64,000 nucleotides of DNA from Flavobacteriaceae bacterium UJ101 (GCA_001880285.1 CP016269.1:2180501-2244500); one strand, 5' to 3'. Shown: positions 1 to 8,169, numbered from the stretch's first letter. Numbers and translations: made by a program. Notes: generated from the letters alone by a model not told the origin.

Positions 1-1
1 A

Positions 2-205
2 AAGGTGGATGAAGCTTATGTAAAAGAATTGGAAGCTAAAGAATTAGAAAAATATATTCAAAGTTTGACTGTAGGAAACCGTGTAAAAGTGAAAGATGGA
101 ACTTCTATTGGAACCATTGATAAAATAGAAAAGAAAGTAGCTTTTGTAAACTTTGGTATCGCCACGATGAAAGTGGCATTAAAAGATTTGAAAAAAGTGA
201 ATTAA
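2..205 (+). CDS. C-terminal end of a MutS2-like DNA mismatch-repair-family ATPase (partial)
   Basis: The frame is open from the window edge, so this is the 3' end of a gene that begins upstream; the GTG at position 5 is probably internal. The last 65 or so residues start charged and helical, then form a short beta-rich module with the pattern VGNRVKVKDGTSIGTIDKI followed by VNFG. This resembles the KOW-like segment that follows the ATPase core in MutS2-type proteins. In Bacteroidota such proteins often end here without a Smr nuclease domain, and this one also stops right after the module. Without the ATPase core the family assignment is an inference. Confidence 0.5.
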   Translation, partial: KVDEAYVKELEAKELEKYIQSLTVGNRVKVKDGTSIGTIDKIEKKVAFVNFGIATMKVALKDLKKVN

Positions 206-262
206 GAATAGATAAGTTGTAAGTATAAAATGTATTTAAAGTTTTCTTTTTAAATTTAATGC

Positions 263-775
263 ATGGATTTTACAAAAAAATACAGAGAAAATGGTGCTAT
301 TGGAGCATTGTTAGATGAATATGAAAAAGCAATTGTAGAGTTACAACAAATTCTGAACCCTATTACGAAACAAGAACTCATAACAATAGTTGATGCTAAT
401 ACGGAAGATGAAGATTGTCGCTCCATTCAAACGATCCTAACTCATATAGTAAGTTCAGGCTATCATTATATAATTAAAATTCGTGAGAATCTTGGCGAAA
501 AACCAGAGGTTAAAGAAAAGGCTACTTTTCAAAGAAATACTATTGAAGAGTACGCTGTTAGTTTAAATGAAATGTTTCAATTTTCTGAAAAGCTTTTTAA
601 AGACTACCCTAACTTAGAATTGGAAATTATAGAACGAAAAGATAAAATTCATACAACATACGGGCAAGTTTATGATTATGAACAGTTATTAGAACATGCC
701 ATTGTACATGTTTTAAGACACAGAAGACAAATAGAACGATTTTTAATAAAATTGAAGAAAGAATCGTATTTTTGA
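263..775 (+). CDS. DinB-like four-helix-bundle protein
   Basis: A 170-residue, mostly helical protein that fits the DinB/YfiT superfamily of small metal-binding bundles. Histidines sit where the family places its metal ligands: a His in the second helix (LTHIVSSGYHY) and the late HxxxH cluster (LEHAIVHVLRHRRQ). Family members include thiol-S-transferases and damage-inducible proteins of unclear role, so no substrate can be named. The gene lies 57 bases after the MutS2-like gene and 3 bases before the HipA-like kinase, which suggests cotranscription with the latter. Confidence 0.75.
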   Translation: MDFTKKYRENGAIGALLDEYEKAIVELQQILNPITKQELITIVDANTEDEDCRSIQTILTHIVSSGYHYIIKIRENLGEKPEVKEKATFQRNTIEEYAVSLNEMFQFSEKLFKDYPNLELEIIERKDKIHTTYGQVYDYEQLLEHAIVHVLRHRRQIERFLIKLKKESYF

Positions 776-778
776 AGA

Positions 779-1573
779 ATGAATAACGCATTAGACTTAA
801 GAACTGTAAAAGTTTCACGTTATATAATCCCTTTACGAGAAGGAGGTTCCCTTCCTGCTTTGGTTGAGGTTGATGATGATTTTAAATATGTACTCAAGTT
901 TAGAGGAGCGGGTCATGGTACAAAAGCCTTAATTTCAGAGTTAATAGGAGGTACAATTGCTAAAATACTTGGATTGCAAATTCCTGAACTGGTTTTTGCA
1001 GAATTAGATGAAGATTTTGGAAGAACGGAAGGAGATGAAGAAATTCAAGATTTATTAAAAGCAAGTGTAGGAACAAATTTAGCTTTACATTACCTTTCAG
1101 GATCTGTTAATTTTGATCCAGAAGTAACGTCAGTAGACTCCTTGTTGGCTTCAAAAATTGTTTGGCTCGATGCTTTTATTACCAATGTTGACCGAACTTT
1201 TCGAAATACGAATATGCTGATGTGGAAAAAAGAACTGTGGCTTATTGATCATGGGGCTTCTTTATACTTTCATCATTCATGGGATAATTGGGAAAAACAC
1301 GCAACCAGTCCATTTTCCTTAATAAAGGACCATGTGCTACTTCCCAAAGCCTCTAAATTAAAAGAAGTAGATCAAGATTTTAAACAAGTTTTAACATCAG
1401 AAAGAATAGATGAAATTGTTAATTTAATACCAGATGATTGGTTGTATTGGAAAGATACATTTGATACTCCAGATCAATTACGAAATGTGTACAAAGAATT
1501 TTTAACTCGAAGACTTTCCTCTAGCGAAGTTTTTGTAAAAGAAGCTCAAAATGCAAGAGAAAAATATATATGA
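779..1573 (+). CDS. HipA-like protein kinase domain protein (HipA_2 type)
   Basis: A 264-residue protein with a compact HipA-type kinase core and no N-terminal HipA/HipB-interaction domain. Visible kinase elements are a candidate ATP-binding Lys40 (YVLKF), a catalytic loop NVDRTFRNTN with Asp138 and Asn143, and a metal-binding LIDHG with Asp157. Classical HipA proteins are serine/threonine kinases that phosphorylate glutamyl-tRNA synthetase and cause persistence, and they sit with a HipB repressor gene. Here no HTH gene is adjacent. Instead the 3' end overlaps a DUF3037 gene by 23 bases, pointing to translational coupling. The substrate is unknown. Confidence 0.8.
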   Translation: MNNALDLRTVKVSRYIIPLREGGSLPALVEVDDDFKYVLKFRGAGHGTKALISELIGGTIAKILGLQIPELVFAELDEDFGRTEGDEEIQDLLKASVGTNLALHYLSGSVNFDPEVTSVDSLLASKIVWLDAFITNVDRTFRNTNMLMWKKELWLIDHGASLYFHHSWDNWEKHATSPFSLIKDHVLLPKASKLKEVDQDFKQVLTSERIDEIVNLIPDDWLYWKDTFDTPDQLRNVYKEFLTRRLSSSEVFVKEAQNAREKYI

Positions 1574-1934
1574 ATACGCGATCATTCGTTTAGTTCCTAA
1601 AGTAGAACGTGAAGAATTTTTTAATGTAGGATTGGTTCTTTTTTGTAAACATCAAAAATTTATTCGGATGCAATACCATCTTTGCCAAGATAAGTTTGCA
1701 TTAATTGCACCAGATCTAGAATATGAAACTGTTTTGGAAAACTTAGAAGCCTTTCAAAAAATTGCAGATGGAACTTCATTATCGAGTCCTATTGCTCAAT
1801 TAGATATAGCTGAACGCTTTCGTTGGCTAACGGCATTACGAAGTTCTGTTATACAAACTTCTCGTCCACACTCTGGAAAAACTCATGATTTAGAAAAAAC
1901 CTTTCAAAGACTTTTTGAAGAGATGGTTGAATAA
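1551..1934 (+). CDS. DUF3037 family protein, partner of the HipA-like kinase
   Basis: A 127-residue protein with the DUF3037 hallmarks: an N-terminal EYAIIRLVPKVEREEFFNVG segment, a conserved aromatic/charged core, and the late motif FRWLTALRSSVIQTSRPH. The start codon lies inside the 3' end of the HipA-like gene, so the two are almost certainly translated together. The function of DUF3037 is not established. Its location suggests that it modulates, or is a substrate of, the kinase; that is an inference. Confidence 0.75.
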   Translation: MQEKNIYEYAIIRLVPKVEREEFFNVGLVLFCKHQKFIRMQYHLCQDKFALIAPDLEYETVLENLEAFQKIADGTSLSSPIAQLDIAERFRWLTALRSSVIQTSRPHSGKTHDLEKTFQRLFEEMVE

Positions 1935-2030
1935 TTATTTAATGTTAGTTGTGTGATTTAAGAATTAATATTAATAAAGACTATTGATTAACAATTATGG
2001 ATTTTATATTTTCACTTAATACTTAAATCA

Positions 2031-2160
2031 ATTGTTCACTTTTCGTTCTTCACTGTTCATTTTTAACTATTCGCTTTTCACTTTAATTAGAAATATCCCT
2101 ATTTTTGTAGTTTATATTGAAAACATAACCCTTGCTTAAAGCCTAGTGCTTAAAGCTCAA
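2031..2160. repeat. Degenerate short direct repeats upstream of the helicase gene
   Basis: The 239-base gap before the helicase holds low-complexity repeats. From about 2031 to 2083 there are degenerate copies of a TTCACTTTTC-like unit. GCTTAAAGC then occurs twice, at 2133-2141 and 2147-2155. They look like decayed intergenic repeats rather than coding sequence. The helicase promoter box lies between the two blocks. Confidence 0.5.
2100..2107 (+). promoter_or_regulatory. Bacteroidota -7 box for the UvrD/PcrA helicase gene
   Basis: TATTTTTG matches TANNTTTG, the -7 element of the Bacteroidota primary sigma factor, 67 bases before the GTG start. No clear -33 TTTG is visible. Confidence 0.5.
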
Positions 2161-2173
2161 AGCATCATACAAC

Positions 2174-4471
2174 GTGAGTTCAAACTATTTAGATACTTTA
2201 AATGAATCCCAAAGAGAAGCAGTAGAAGCAACAGAAGGCCCTTTGATGGTTATTGCAGGTGCTGGGTCAGGAAAAACACGTGTTTTAACCTACCGAATAG
2301 CACATTTAATGAATAAAGGAGCGGACTCATTTAATATTTTAGCTTTAACTTTTACCAATAAAGCTGCACGTGAAATGAAAGAACGTATTGGAGCTATAGT
2401 GGGAAGTACAGAAGCTAAGAATCTTTGGATGGGAACATTTCACTCTGTTTTTGCACGGATTTTGCGTGCTGAGGCAGATAAATTAGGATATCCATCAAAC
2501 TTTACAATTTATGATACACAAGATTCTGTAAGTGTTCTGACAAAGATTATCAAAGAGATGCAGTTGGATAAAGATGTTTATAAAGCCAAACAAGTTTTAG
2601 GAAGAATATCACAATATAAAAACAATTTGATTACAGTTAGAGCCTATTTTAATAACGCAGAGTTGCAAGAGAATGATGCCGCCGCTATGCGTCCTAAAAT
2701 GGGAGATATTTACAAATTGTATGTAGAACGTTGCTTTAAAAGTGGTGCAATGGATTTTGATGATTTATTGTTAAGAACCAATGAATTACTAACAAGATTT
2801 CCTGAAGTTTTATCAAAGTATCAAGACCGTTTTCGTTATATTTTGGTAGATGAGTATCAAGATACCAACCATTCACAATATCTTATTGTAAAAGCATTAG
2901 CCTCTCGCTATGAAAATTTATGTGTAGTAGGAGATGATGCACAATCTATTTATGCCTTTCGAGGTGCTAATATTCAGAATATTTTGAACTTTCAAAGTGA
3001 TTATCCTGATGCTAGAATGGTACGTTTAGAGCAAAATTACCGTTCTACAAAGAATATTGTAAAAGCAGCTAATGATATCATTGCAAAGAATAAAAATCAA
3101 ATTCAGAAAGATGTTTGGACTTCCAATGATGAAGGTGATTTAATAAAAGTTTACCGAGCCCTTTCTGATGGAGAAGAAGGACGTTATGTAGCAGGGACTA
3201 TATTTGATAAAGCACTTTCGGAACAAAGACACTATAGTGATTTTTGTATTTTATATAGAACCAATGCACAATCACGAGCTATTGAAGAGTCTCTTCGAAA
3301 AAAGAATATCCCTTATAAAATATACGGAGGGTTATCATTTTACCAACGAGCTGAAATTAAAAATGTACTATCCTATTTAAGAGTGCTAGTCAATCCAAAT
3401 GACCAAGAAGCTTTAATGCGTATTATTAATTATCCTAAAAGAGGTATTGGGCAAACGACGATTAATAAACTAGTGGTAGGAGCTAATGAAAAAGGAATTT
3501 CGTTATATGAAACTATACAAAATGCCCATCGTTTAGATTTAGGAATTAATGCCGGAACATTAAAAAAGCTACGCGAGTTTTATACGTTAATGGAAAGCTA
3601 TGCTATAATGCAAAAAACACAAGACGCGTTTGAAATAGCAGCTTATATTGTAAAAACATCTGGAATTATTAAAGCATTAAAAGATGATGATACACCTGAA
3701 GGAATTTCACGTTATGAAAACGTACAGGAATTATTAAACAGTGTAAAAGGATATGTAGAAGAAGAAGAACAAGTAGAAGATGGGAATCCTTCTCTGACTG
3801 GTTTTCTAGAAAATGTAGCATTATCATCTGATTTAGATACAGATACGGAAGAAGATCAAAATAAAGTATCCTTAATGACCATTCACTTAGCCAAAGGGCT
3901 AGAGTTTCCAGTAGTGATGATTGTAGGGCTAGAAGAAAATTTATTCCCTTCAATGATGGCATTGAATTCACGTCAAGATTTAGAAGAAGAAAGGCGTTTG
4001 TTCTATGTGGCACTCACTCGAGGAGAACAACAAGTTTTGTTATCATATGCTGTAACACGTTACCGATGGGGAAAATTAATTGACTCAGAACCAAGTCGCT
4101 TTATTGAAGAAATTGATGATCAATATTTGGATACTACTTTAGCGTTCCCTAAGCGTAAAACAATAAATAATTCAGGGTTAGATGCCTCTCTTTTTGGAAC
4201 GAATTTATCGAATACTTCATCTAAACCTCAAAGGGCTATTCCTAGAAAGCTCAAAGCTATACAAGGAACATCGACGGCTGAGGAGGGAAATACTACTTCA
4301 GTTGATGATCTAAAAGTAGGACTTAACGTCGAGCATACTCGTTTTGGGAAAGGTAAAATAGAAAGTATTGAAGGTAATAAAGAGGATATTAAAATTATAA
4401 TAAATTTTCAGCACGTAGGGAAGAAAAAGTTATTATATAAATTTGCAAAGGGAAAAATAAAAGTGGTTTGA
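2174..4471 (+). CDS. UvrD/PcrA-type superfamily 1A DNA helicase
   Basis: A 765-residue 3'-5' helicase of the UvrD/PcrA family, which unwinds DNA during nucleotide excision repair, mismatch repair and removal of proteins from DNA. Motif I (Walker A) is AGAGSGKT at 28-35 and motif II is DEYQD at 226-230. The C-terminal motifs TIHLAKGLEF and LFYVALTRG are intact. A short C-terminal module (VGLNVEHTRFGKGKIESIEG) resembles the Tudor-like RNA-polymerase-binding domain of PcrA. The only reasonable start is GTG at 2174, because the first motif follows within 30 codons. It is transcribed alone. Confidence 0.93.
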   Translation: MSSNYLDTLNESQREAVEATEGPLMVIAGAGSGKTRVLTYRIAHLMNKGADSFNILALTFTNKAAREMKERIGAIVGSTEAKNLWMGTFHSVFARILRAEADKLGYPSNFTIYDTQDSVSVLTKIIKEMQLDKDVYKAKQVLGRISQYKNNLITVRAYFNNAELQENDAAAMRPKMGDIYKLYVERCFKSGAMDFDDLLLRTNELLTRFPEVLSKYQDRFRYILVDEYQDTNHSQYLIVKALASRYENLCVVGDDAQSIYAFRGANIQNILNFQSDYPDARMVRLEQNYRSTKNIVKAANDIIAKNKNQIQKDVWTSNDEGDLIKVYRALSDGEEGRYVAGTIFDKALSEQRHYSDFCILYRTNAQSRAIEESLRKKNIPYKIYGGLSFYQRAEIKNVLSYLRVLVNPNDQEALMRIINYPKRGIGQTTINKLVVGANEKGISLYETIQNAHRLDLGINAGTLKKLREFYTLMESYAIMQKTQDAFEIAAYIVKTSGIIKALKDDDTPEGISRYENVQELLNSVKGYVEEEEQVEDGNPSLTGFLENVALSSDLDTDTEEDQNKVSLMTIHLAKGLEFPVVMIVGLEENLFPSMMALNSRQDLEEERRLFYVALTRGEQQVLLSYAVTRYRWGKLIDSEPSRFIEEIDDQYLDTTLAFPKRKTINNSGLDASLFGTNLSNTSSKPQRAIPRKLKAIQGTSTAEEGNTTSVDDLKVGLNVEHTRFGKGKIESIEGNKEDIKIIINFQHVGKKKLLYKFAKGKIKVV

Positions 4472-4487
4472 GAATTGTTTAAAAAAT

Positions 4488-4706
4488 CTAATCTTCTATG
4501 CCTTCGAAAAATTCTTTTAAAGTCATATCATGAGCATCTAATATTCGTAAAAGATTCTTTATCGTAAAATTAGTACCTTTCTCCATTCTCCAGTACTGTA
4601 CGCGAGGAATTTTATTCTCCCAAGCAAAGTAATCATAGCTTACATAACCTTTCTCTTTTCTTAACTGACGTACTCTTTCAGCAATTTTTACTATTCTTTC
4701 ATCCAT
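4488..4706 (-). CDS. Small XRE-family helix-turn-helix regulator
   Basis: A 72-residue, single-domain DNA-binding protein. The helix-turn-helix of the XRE/Cro type spans roughly residues 10-65, with the typical ending LLRILDAHDMTLKEFFEG. There is no dimerisation or ligand-binding domain. It is convergent with the helicase gene, 17 bases from its stop, and faces away from the DUF4290-murA operon. No toxin-like gene is adjacent, so it is probably a stand-alone regulator rather than an antitoxin. Confidence 0.75.
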   Translation of the reverse strand: MDERIVKIAERVRQLRKEKGYVSYDYFAWENKIPRVQYWRMEKGTNFTIKNLLRILDAHDMTLKEFFEGIED

Positions 4707-4824
4707 GTGTGTGTGTTTTTAACTGTCTACAAAGTTGTTGATTTTCCTATTATAAAGTGTACCATTTATTAAAAGTTCTTTTGTTATAGAAAAACAACTT
4801 GTTTTTAGACTAATTTTCTCACGA

Positions 4825-4832
4825 CAAATTTA
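4825..4832 (-). promoter_or_regulatory. Possible -7 box for the XRE regulator
   Basis: Read on the minus strand this is TAAATTTG, a TANNTTTG match, giving a leader of about 110 bases before the regulator start. Only the box supports it. Confidence 0.35.
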
Positions 4833-4926
4833 GTATTTGGGTTAAAAGTTTTGTACTTCATTCGTTGAAGGGAAGCATATTAAAGATTAATTTAATAAAT
4901 ATTTTAGTTGAAGGTAGATTTCTTAT

Positions 4927-4934
4927 TATATTTG
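4927..4934 (+). promoter_or_regulatory. Promoter of the DUF4290-murA operon
   Basis: TATATTTG matches the -7 consensus, with a TTG at 4908-4910 sixteen bases upstream as a candidate -33 element. It lies just before ATG 4950, which shows that in-frame sequence upstream of that ATG is promoter and not coding. Confidence 0.6.
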
Positions 4935-4949
4935 TTCAAATTTATTTTT

Positions 4950-5546
4950 ATGGAATATAATGTTGATAGAGAAAGGTTAATCATACCAGAATATGGACGC
5001 CATGTACAAAAGATGATTAATCACTGTATTTCAATCGAAGACGAAGAAGAACGTAATAAGTGTGCAAATGCTATTATATCTGTTATGGGAAATCTAAATC
5101 CACACTTGAGAGACGTTCCTGATTTTCAACATAAATTATGGGATCAATTATTTATTATGTCTAATTTTAAATTAAAAGTTGATTCCCCTTACCCTGTTCC
5201 AACTCCAGAACAATTTCAAGAATTACCTAAAAAAATAGAATATCCAGTTGTAGCTAAGAAATATCGATATTATGGACATAATATTAAAGAAATGATTGCG
5301 ATTGCTATTTCATGGGAAGAAGGAGATAAAAAAGAAGCTTTAATTTATACGATAGCCAATCACATGAAAAAGTGTTTTTTAAAGTGGAATAAAGATACAG
5401 TAGAAGATGCTACAATTTGGAGGCATTTAGATGACTTATCTGATGGACAGCTTATGATAAAAGGAGAAGTAGATGATTTAGTAGATCTGGATAACCAAGA
5501 AAAAAATTATCAACGACGTAATTTTAAAAAAAGACGAAAAAACTAA
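4950..5546 (+). CDS. DUF4290 family protein
   Basis: A 198-residue soluble protein of the DUF4290 family, a Bacteroidota-restricted family of unknown function. The N-terminus (MEYNVDRERLIIPEYGRHVQKM) and the DVPDFQHKLWDQLF segment are typical. The middle is charged and helical, and the last 15 residues are very basic (NYQRRNFKKRRKN), which suggests nucleic-acid or membrane-surface contact. The start at 4950 is preferred over an upstream TTG because that region holds the promoter box. The stop codon is followed directly by the murA start, so the two are cotranscribed. Confidence 0.82.
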   Translation: MEYNVDRERLIIPEYGRHVQKMINHCISIEDEEERNKCANAIISVMGNLNPHLRDVPDFQHKLWDQLFIMSNFKLKVDSPYPVPTPEQFQELPKKIEYPVVAKKYRYYGHNIKEMIAIAISWEEGDKKEALIYTIANHMKKCFLKWNKDTVEDATIWRHLDDLSDGQLMIKGEVDDLVDLDNQEKNYQRRNFKKRRKN

Positions 5547-6851
5547 ATGGGAAGTTTTAGAATAAAAGGGGGAAAGAGTTTAAAAGGAGAAATTCAACCA
5601 CAAGGAGCTAAAAATGAAGTATTACAAATTTTGTGTGCCGTTTTATTAACTCCAGAACCAGTAAGAATAAAAAATATCCCTGATATAGTAGATGTCAATA
5701 AACTTATTGAAATATTGAGTAATCTTGGCGTGAAAATCATGAAGAATGGAAAGGGAGATTATACTTTTCAAGCAGATGAAGTTCATACTGAATATATGAC
5801 CTCAAAAGAATTCCGTAAAGATGGGGCCTCACTAAGAGGGTCGATTATGTTGATTGGACCTATGCTGGCACGATTTAAAAAAGGTTATATGCCAAAGCCA
5901 GGAGGAGATAAAATAGGCCGTCGACGTTTGGATACACATTTTGAAGGATTCATTAAATTAGGAGCCCAATTTCGTTATAATAAAGATGAATTATTTTACG
6001 GAGTAGAAGCTGATCATTTAAAAGGAGCTTATATGTTATTGGATGAGGCTTCAGTTACAGGAACAGCTAATATTGTGATGGCAGCCGTTTTAGCCGAAGG
6101 GAAAACCACTATTTATAATGCTGCATGCGAACCTTACTTACAACAATTGTGTAAAATGTTAGTTCGTATGGGAGCTAAGATTTCAGGTATCGGATCGAAC
6201 TTACTTACAATTGAAGGGGTAAAAGAATTGAATGGAACAGAGCATACGGTATTACCTGATATGATTGAAATTGGTTCTTGGATTGGTTTAGCAGCTATGA
6301 CGAAGTCAGAAATTACCGTAAAAAATGTAAGTTGGGATAATTTGGGTGTTATTCCGAGTGTATTTGCTAAATTGGGTATTACCATAAAACGTAAAGGAGA
6401 TGATATTATAGTACCACGTCATGAAAATTATGAAATACAAAAATTTATTGATGGATCTATTTTAACCATTGCAGATGCGCCTTGGCCAGGTTTTACACCC
6501 GATTTATTAAGTATTATTTTAGTAACGGCTTGTCAAGCAAAAGGAACAGTATTAATTCATCAAAAAATGTTTGAATCTCGTTTGTTCTTTACCGATAAAT
6601 TAATTGATATGGGGGCACAAATTATTCTGTGTGATCCACATCGTGCAACAGTAGTTGGTTTAAACCATGAAACGGCTTTAAAAGGTTCTACAATGACTTC
6701 CCCTGATATTCGAGCAGGAATATCACTTTTAATAGCTGCACTTTCAGCAGATGGGACTTCTGTTATACAAAATATTGAACAAATTGATCGTGGATATGAA
6801 GATATAGACGGTCGTTTGAAAGCCATAGGAGCAGATATTGTGAGAATGTAA
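5547..6851 (+). CDS. murA: UDP-N-acetylglucosamine 1-carboxyvinyltransferase
   Basis: MurA transfers enolpyruvate from PEP to UDP-GlcNAc, the first committed step of peptidoglycan synthesis in the cytoplasm. At 434 residues it is slightly longer than the E. coli enzyme. The catalytic Lys22-Asn23 pair (GAKNEV) is present, as are the terminal DRGYEDID and the PDMIEIGSW segment. The active-site loop reads PGGDKIGRRRLDTH: Asp121 occupies the place of E. coli Cys115, the residue alkylated by fosfomycin. Enzymes with Asp here are catalytically active and resistant to the drug. The start codon abuts the DUF4290 stop, with no gap. Confidence 0.95.
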   Translation: MGSFRIKGGKSLKGEIQPQGAKNEVLQILCAVLLTPEPVRIKNIPDIVDVNKLIEILSNLGVKIMKNGKGDYTFQADEVHTEYMTSKEFRKDGASLRGSIMLIGPMLARFKKGYMPKPGGDKIGRRRLDTHFEGFIKLGAQFRYNKDELFYGVEADHLKGAYMLLDEASVTGTANIVMAAVLAEGKTTIYNAACEPYLQQLCKMLVRMGAKISGIGSNLLTIEGVKELNGTEHTVLPDMIEIGSWIGLAAMTKSEITVKNVSWDNLGVIPSVFAKLGITIKRKGDDIIVPRHENYEIQKFIDGSILTIADAPWPGFTPDLLSIILVTACQAKGTVLIHQKMFESRLFFTDKLIDMGAQIILCDPHRATVVGLNHETALKGSTMTSPDIRAGISLLIAALSADGTSVIQNIEQIDRGYEDIDGRLKAIGADIVRM

Positions 6852-6860
6852 TGATGATTT

Positions 6861-6899
6861 GAAAATAAATAAAACCATTCCGAAACAAGTTCGGAATGG
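6861..6899 (-). terminator. Terminator for RNase P RNA, formed by a palindromic repeat
   Basis: A perfect 10-bp stem (arms 6875-6884 and 6890-6899, loop ACAAG) is followed on the minus strand by TTTTATTTATTTT. The T-tract side shows it ends rnpB; it may also stop read-through from convergent murA. The stem core matches a repeat found twice inside rnpB. Confidence 0.7.
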
Positions 6900-6908
6900 A
6901 AAAAAATA

Positions 6909-7222
6909 TAAATCTATAAGCCGGATTCTGTAAAGAGGAAAAAATAAACCCCTTTTCTTGTCATTTATCTAGCTCCGACATTACTATCGAAATCAAAACT
7001 GCCTACCCTCCAACTTTGGGCGAGTAACCCTCGAACGTTGGTATACATGGCATTGCACCGCATAGAGTTTACCTGATTTCACTACAGCCTAACTGTACAT
7101 CCTTTCTGTTGCACTAGTCCTATCCCGAAACAAGTTCGAAATGACGGGTGTTACCCGCTATGTTACTCTGTGGTGTCCGGACTTTCCTCTCCGAAATAAA
7201 TTCGAAGCGACAAGACGATTTA
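6909..7222 (-). ncRNA. rnpB: RNase P RNA, bacterial type A
   Basis: The catalytic RNA that removes 5' leaders from pre-tRNAs. Diagnostic conserved segments are seen on the minus strand: GAGGAAAGTCCGGAC near the 5' end (first half of P4) and ACAGAATCCGGCTTAT at the 3' end (second half of P4 and 3' terminus). The ends are set by the P1 helix, TAAATC at 7222-7217 pairing with GATTTA at 6914-6909, and they fit a promoter box at 7229-7236. The RNA is about 314 nt. Two hairpins, at about 7121-7147 and 7188-7208, resemble the repeat in the terminator and sit in the P12 and P3 positions. Confidence 0.9.
7121..7147 (-). repeat. Palindromic repeat copy within rnpB (P12 region)
   Basis: The plus strand reads TCCCGAAACAAGTTCGAAA followed by TGACGGG. 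It shares CGAAACAAGTTCG with the terminator copy at 6875-6899. The trailing ATGACG is the usual tail of a family of small palindromes scattered through flavobacterial genomes. Confidence 0.6.
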
Positions 7223-7228
7223 CAATTA

Positions 7229-7236
7229 CAAAGATA
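7229..7236 (-). promoter_or_regulatory. -7 box of rnpB
   Basis: Minus-strand TATCTTTG ends 7 bases before the predicted 5' end of RNase P RNA. That is the spacing expected between the -7 box and the start of transcription. Confidence 0.7.
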
Positions 7237-7381
7237 TTCTTTTTTTAATGAATATATCGTAAGTGGATACCTATTTAATCCAAGTTTATGAGTTGTGCAA
7301 CTTCCATATAGTGTATTTCATCGATAACTTTTATTTACTATAATATATAATTATATATATGTGTAAAATAAATATATTATT

Positions 7382-8143
7382 ATGAAAAATTTTATTAAAG
7401 AATTTACTAGGCTATTTTTAATAATAACCATTTTACTAGGGATAACATTATTTCATTCTTGTAGTAGTGATGATACTACGGGAGAAGAAAGAACAAATTT
7501 GAGTATTCAAGAAGCATCGAAGACATTAGAACCTGTTTCTGATAATACTATTTATTTTTCAGAAGTTGAGGAAGAAGTTGGAGAAAAGAAAAGTAGTAGA
7601 ACGAATGAATATTATGATTATTTTATTATTAACCAATCAGAAACTAATTGGTTTTATGCCAATAGTGATCAATTAGATGATTTTTGGGGACGTTATGTAG
7701 ATGTTAAAATTAAACATGGAGGATATGACTTTAATGCTTATTCGTACCCCAGTAACGCTTACATTTGGTTTGGAGAAGCATTTTATAGGCACTTTCGGTA
7801 TAACGTAGGGGGAAATGGTGTCGCCGTAACGGGAATGTTAGCTCATGAATATGCACATCAGGTACAATGGAGATTAGGGATTGGGAATTATAATTATACC
7901 CTTTATCATGAATTACAAGCAGATGCTCTAGCAGGCTATTTTATGGGGCATAGGAGTGGTGAAAACTTAAATTGGGATGAAGTTAAATTTGTTGCTCATG
8001 GACAAGGAAGTGTAGCAGGAGGAGATCATGGAACGTACAACCAACGATATAATGCAGTTCAAATAGGGTATAATATAGCCAAAAATAATCCAAATATTTC
8101 GGCACAAGAATTTAAAAGACAATTTGATAATTGGTTTTATTAA
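7382..8143 (+). CDS. YpfJ-like zinc metallopeptidase lipoprotein
   Basis: A 253-residue protein with a lipoprotein signal peptide (lipobox LFHSC, Cys27). The catalytic region has HEYAH at 155-159 (HExxH zinc motif with Glu156). Seventeen residues after it comes HELQADALAGYF at 176-187, where Glu177 would be the third ligand. It ends with DHGTYNQRYNAVQIGY. This order (HExxH, ELQAD, THGS-QR) matches the YpfJ neutral zinc metallopeptidase family (PF04228). The anchor differs from the usual YpfJ transmembrane helix. The lipobox is followed by SSDD, and acidic residues just after the Cys often favour surface export in Bacteroidota, so the protein may face outside. Substrate unknown; it is a single-gene unit. 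Confidence 0.75.
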   Translation: MKNFIKEFTRLFLIITILLGITLFHSCSSDDTTGEERTNLSIQEASKTLEPVSDNTIYFSEVEEEVGEKKSSRTNEYYDYFIINQSETNWFYANSDQLDDFWGRYVDVKIKHGGYDFNAYSYPSNAYIWFGEAFYRHFRYNVGGNGVAVTGMLAHEYAHQVQWRLGIGNYNYTLYHELQADALAGYFMGHRSGENLNWDEVKFVAHGQGSVAGGDHGTYNQRYNAVQIGYNIAKNNPNISAQEFKRQFDNWFY

Positions 8144-8169
8144 GTTGTGTAGGGTAGTGTTTATATGGG

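Noticed and set aside
3669-4013. A 114-codon frame opposite the helicase gene
   Set aside because: It is antisense to conserved helicase motifs, has low-complexity Leu-rich composition and no family features. Similar frames opposite sdh, POT, ctp and glyS genes were dropped for the same reason.
4908-4949. Upstream TTG start for the DUF4290 gene
   Set aside because: The stretch contains the -7 box TATATTTG, and the family N-terminus begins at the ATG at 4950.
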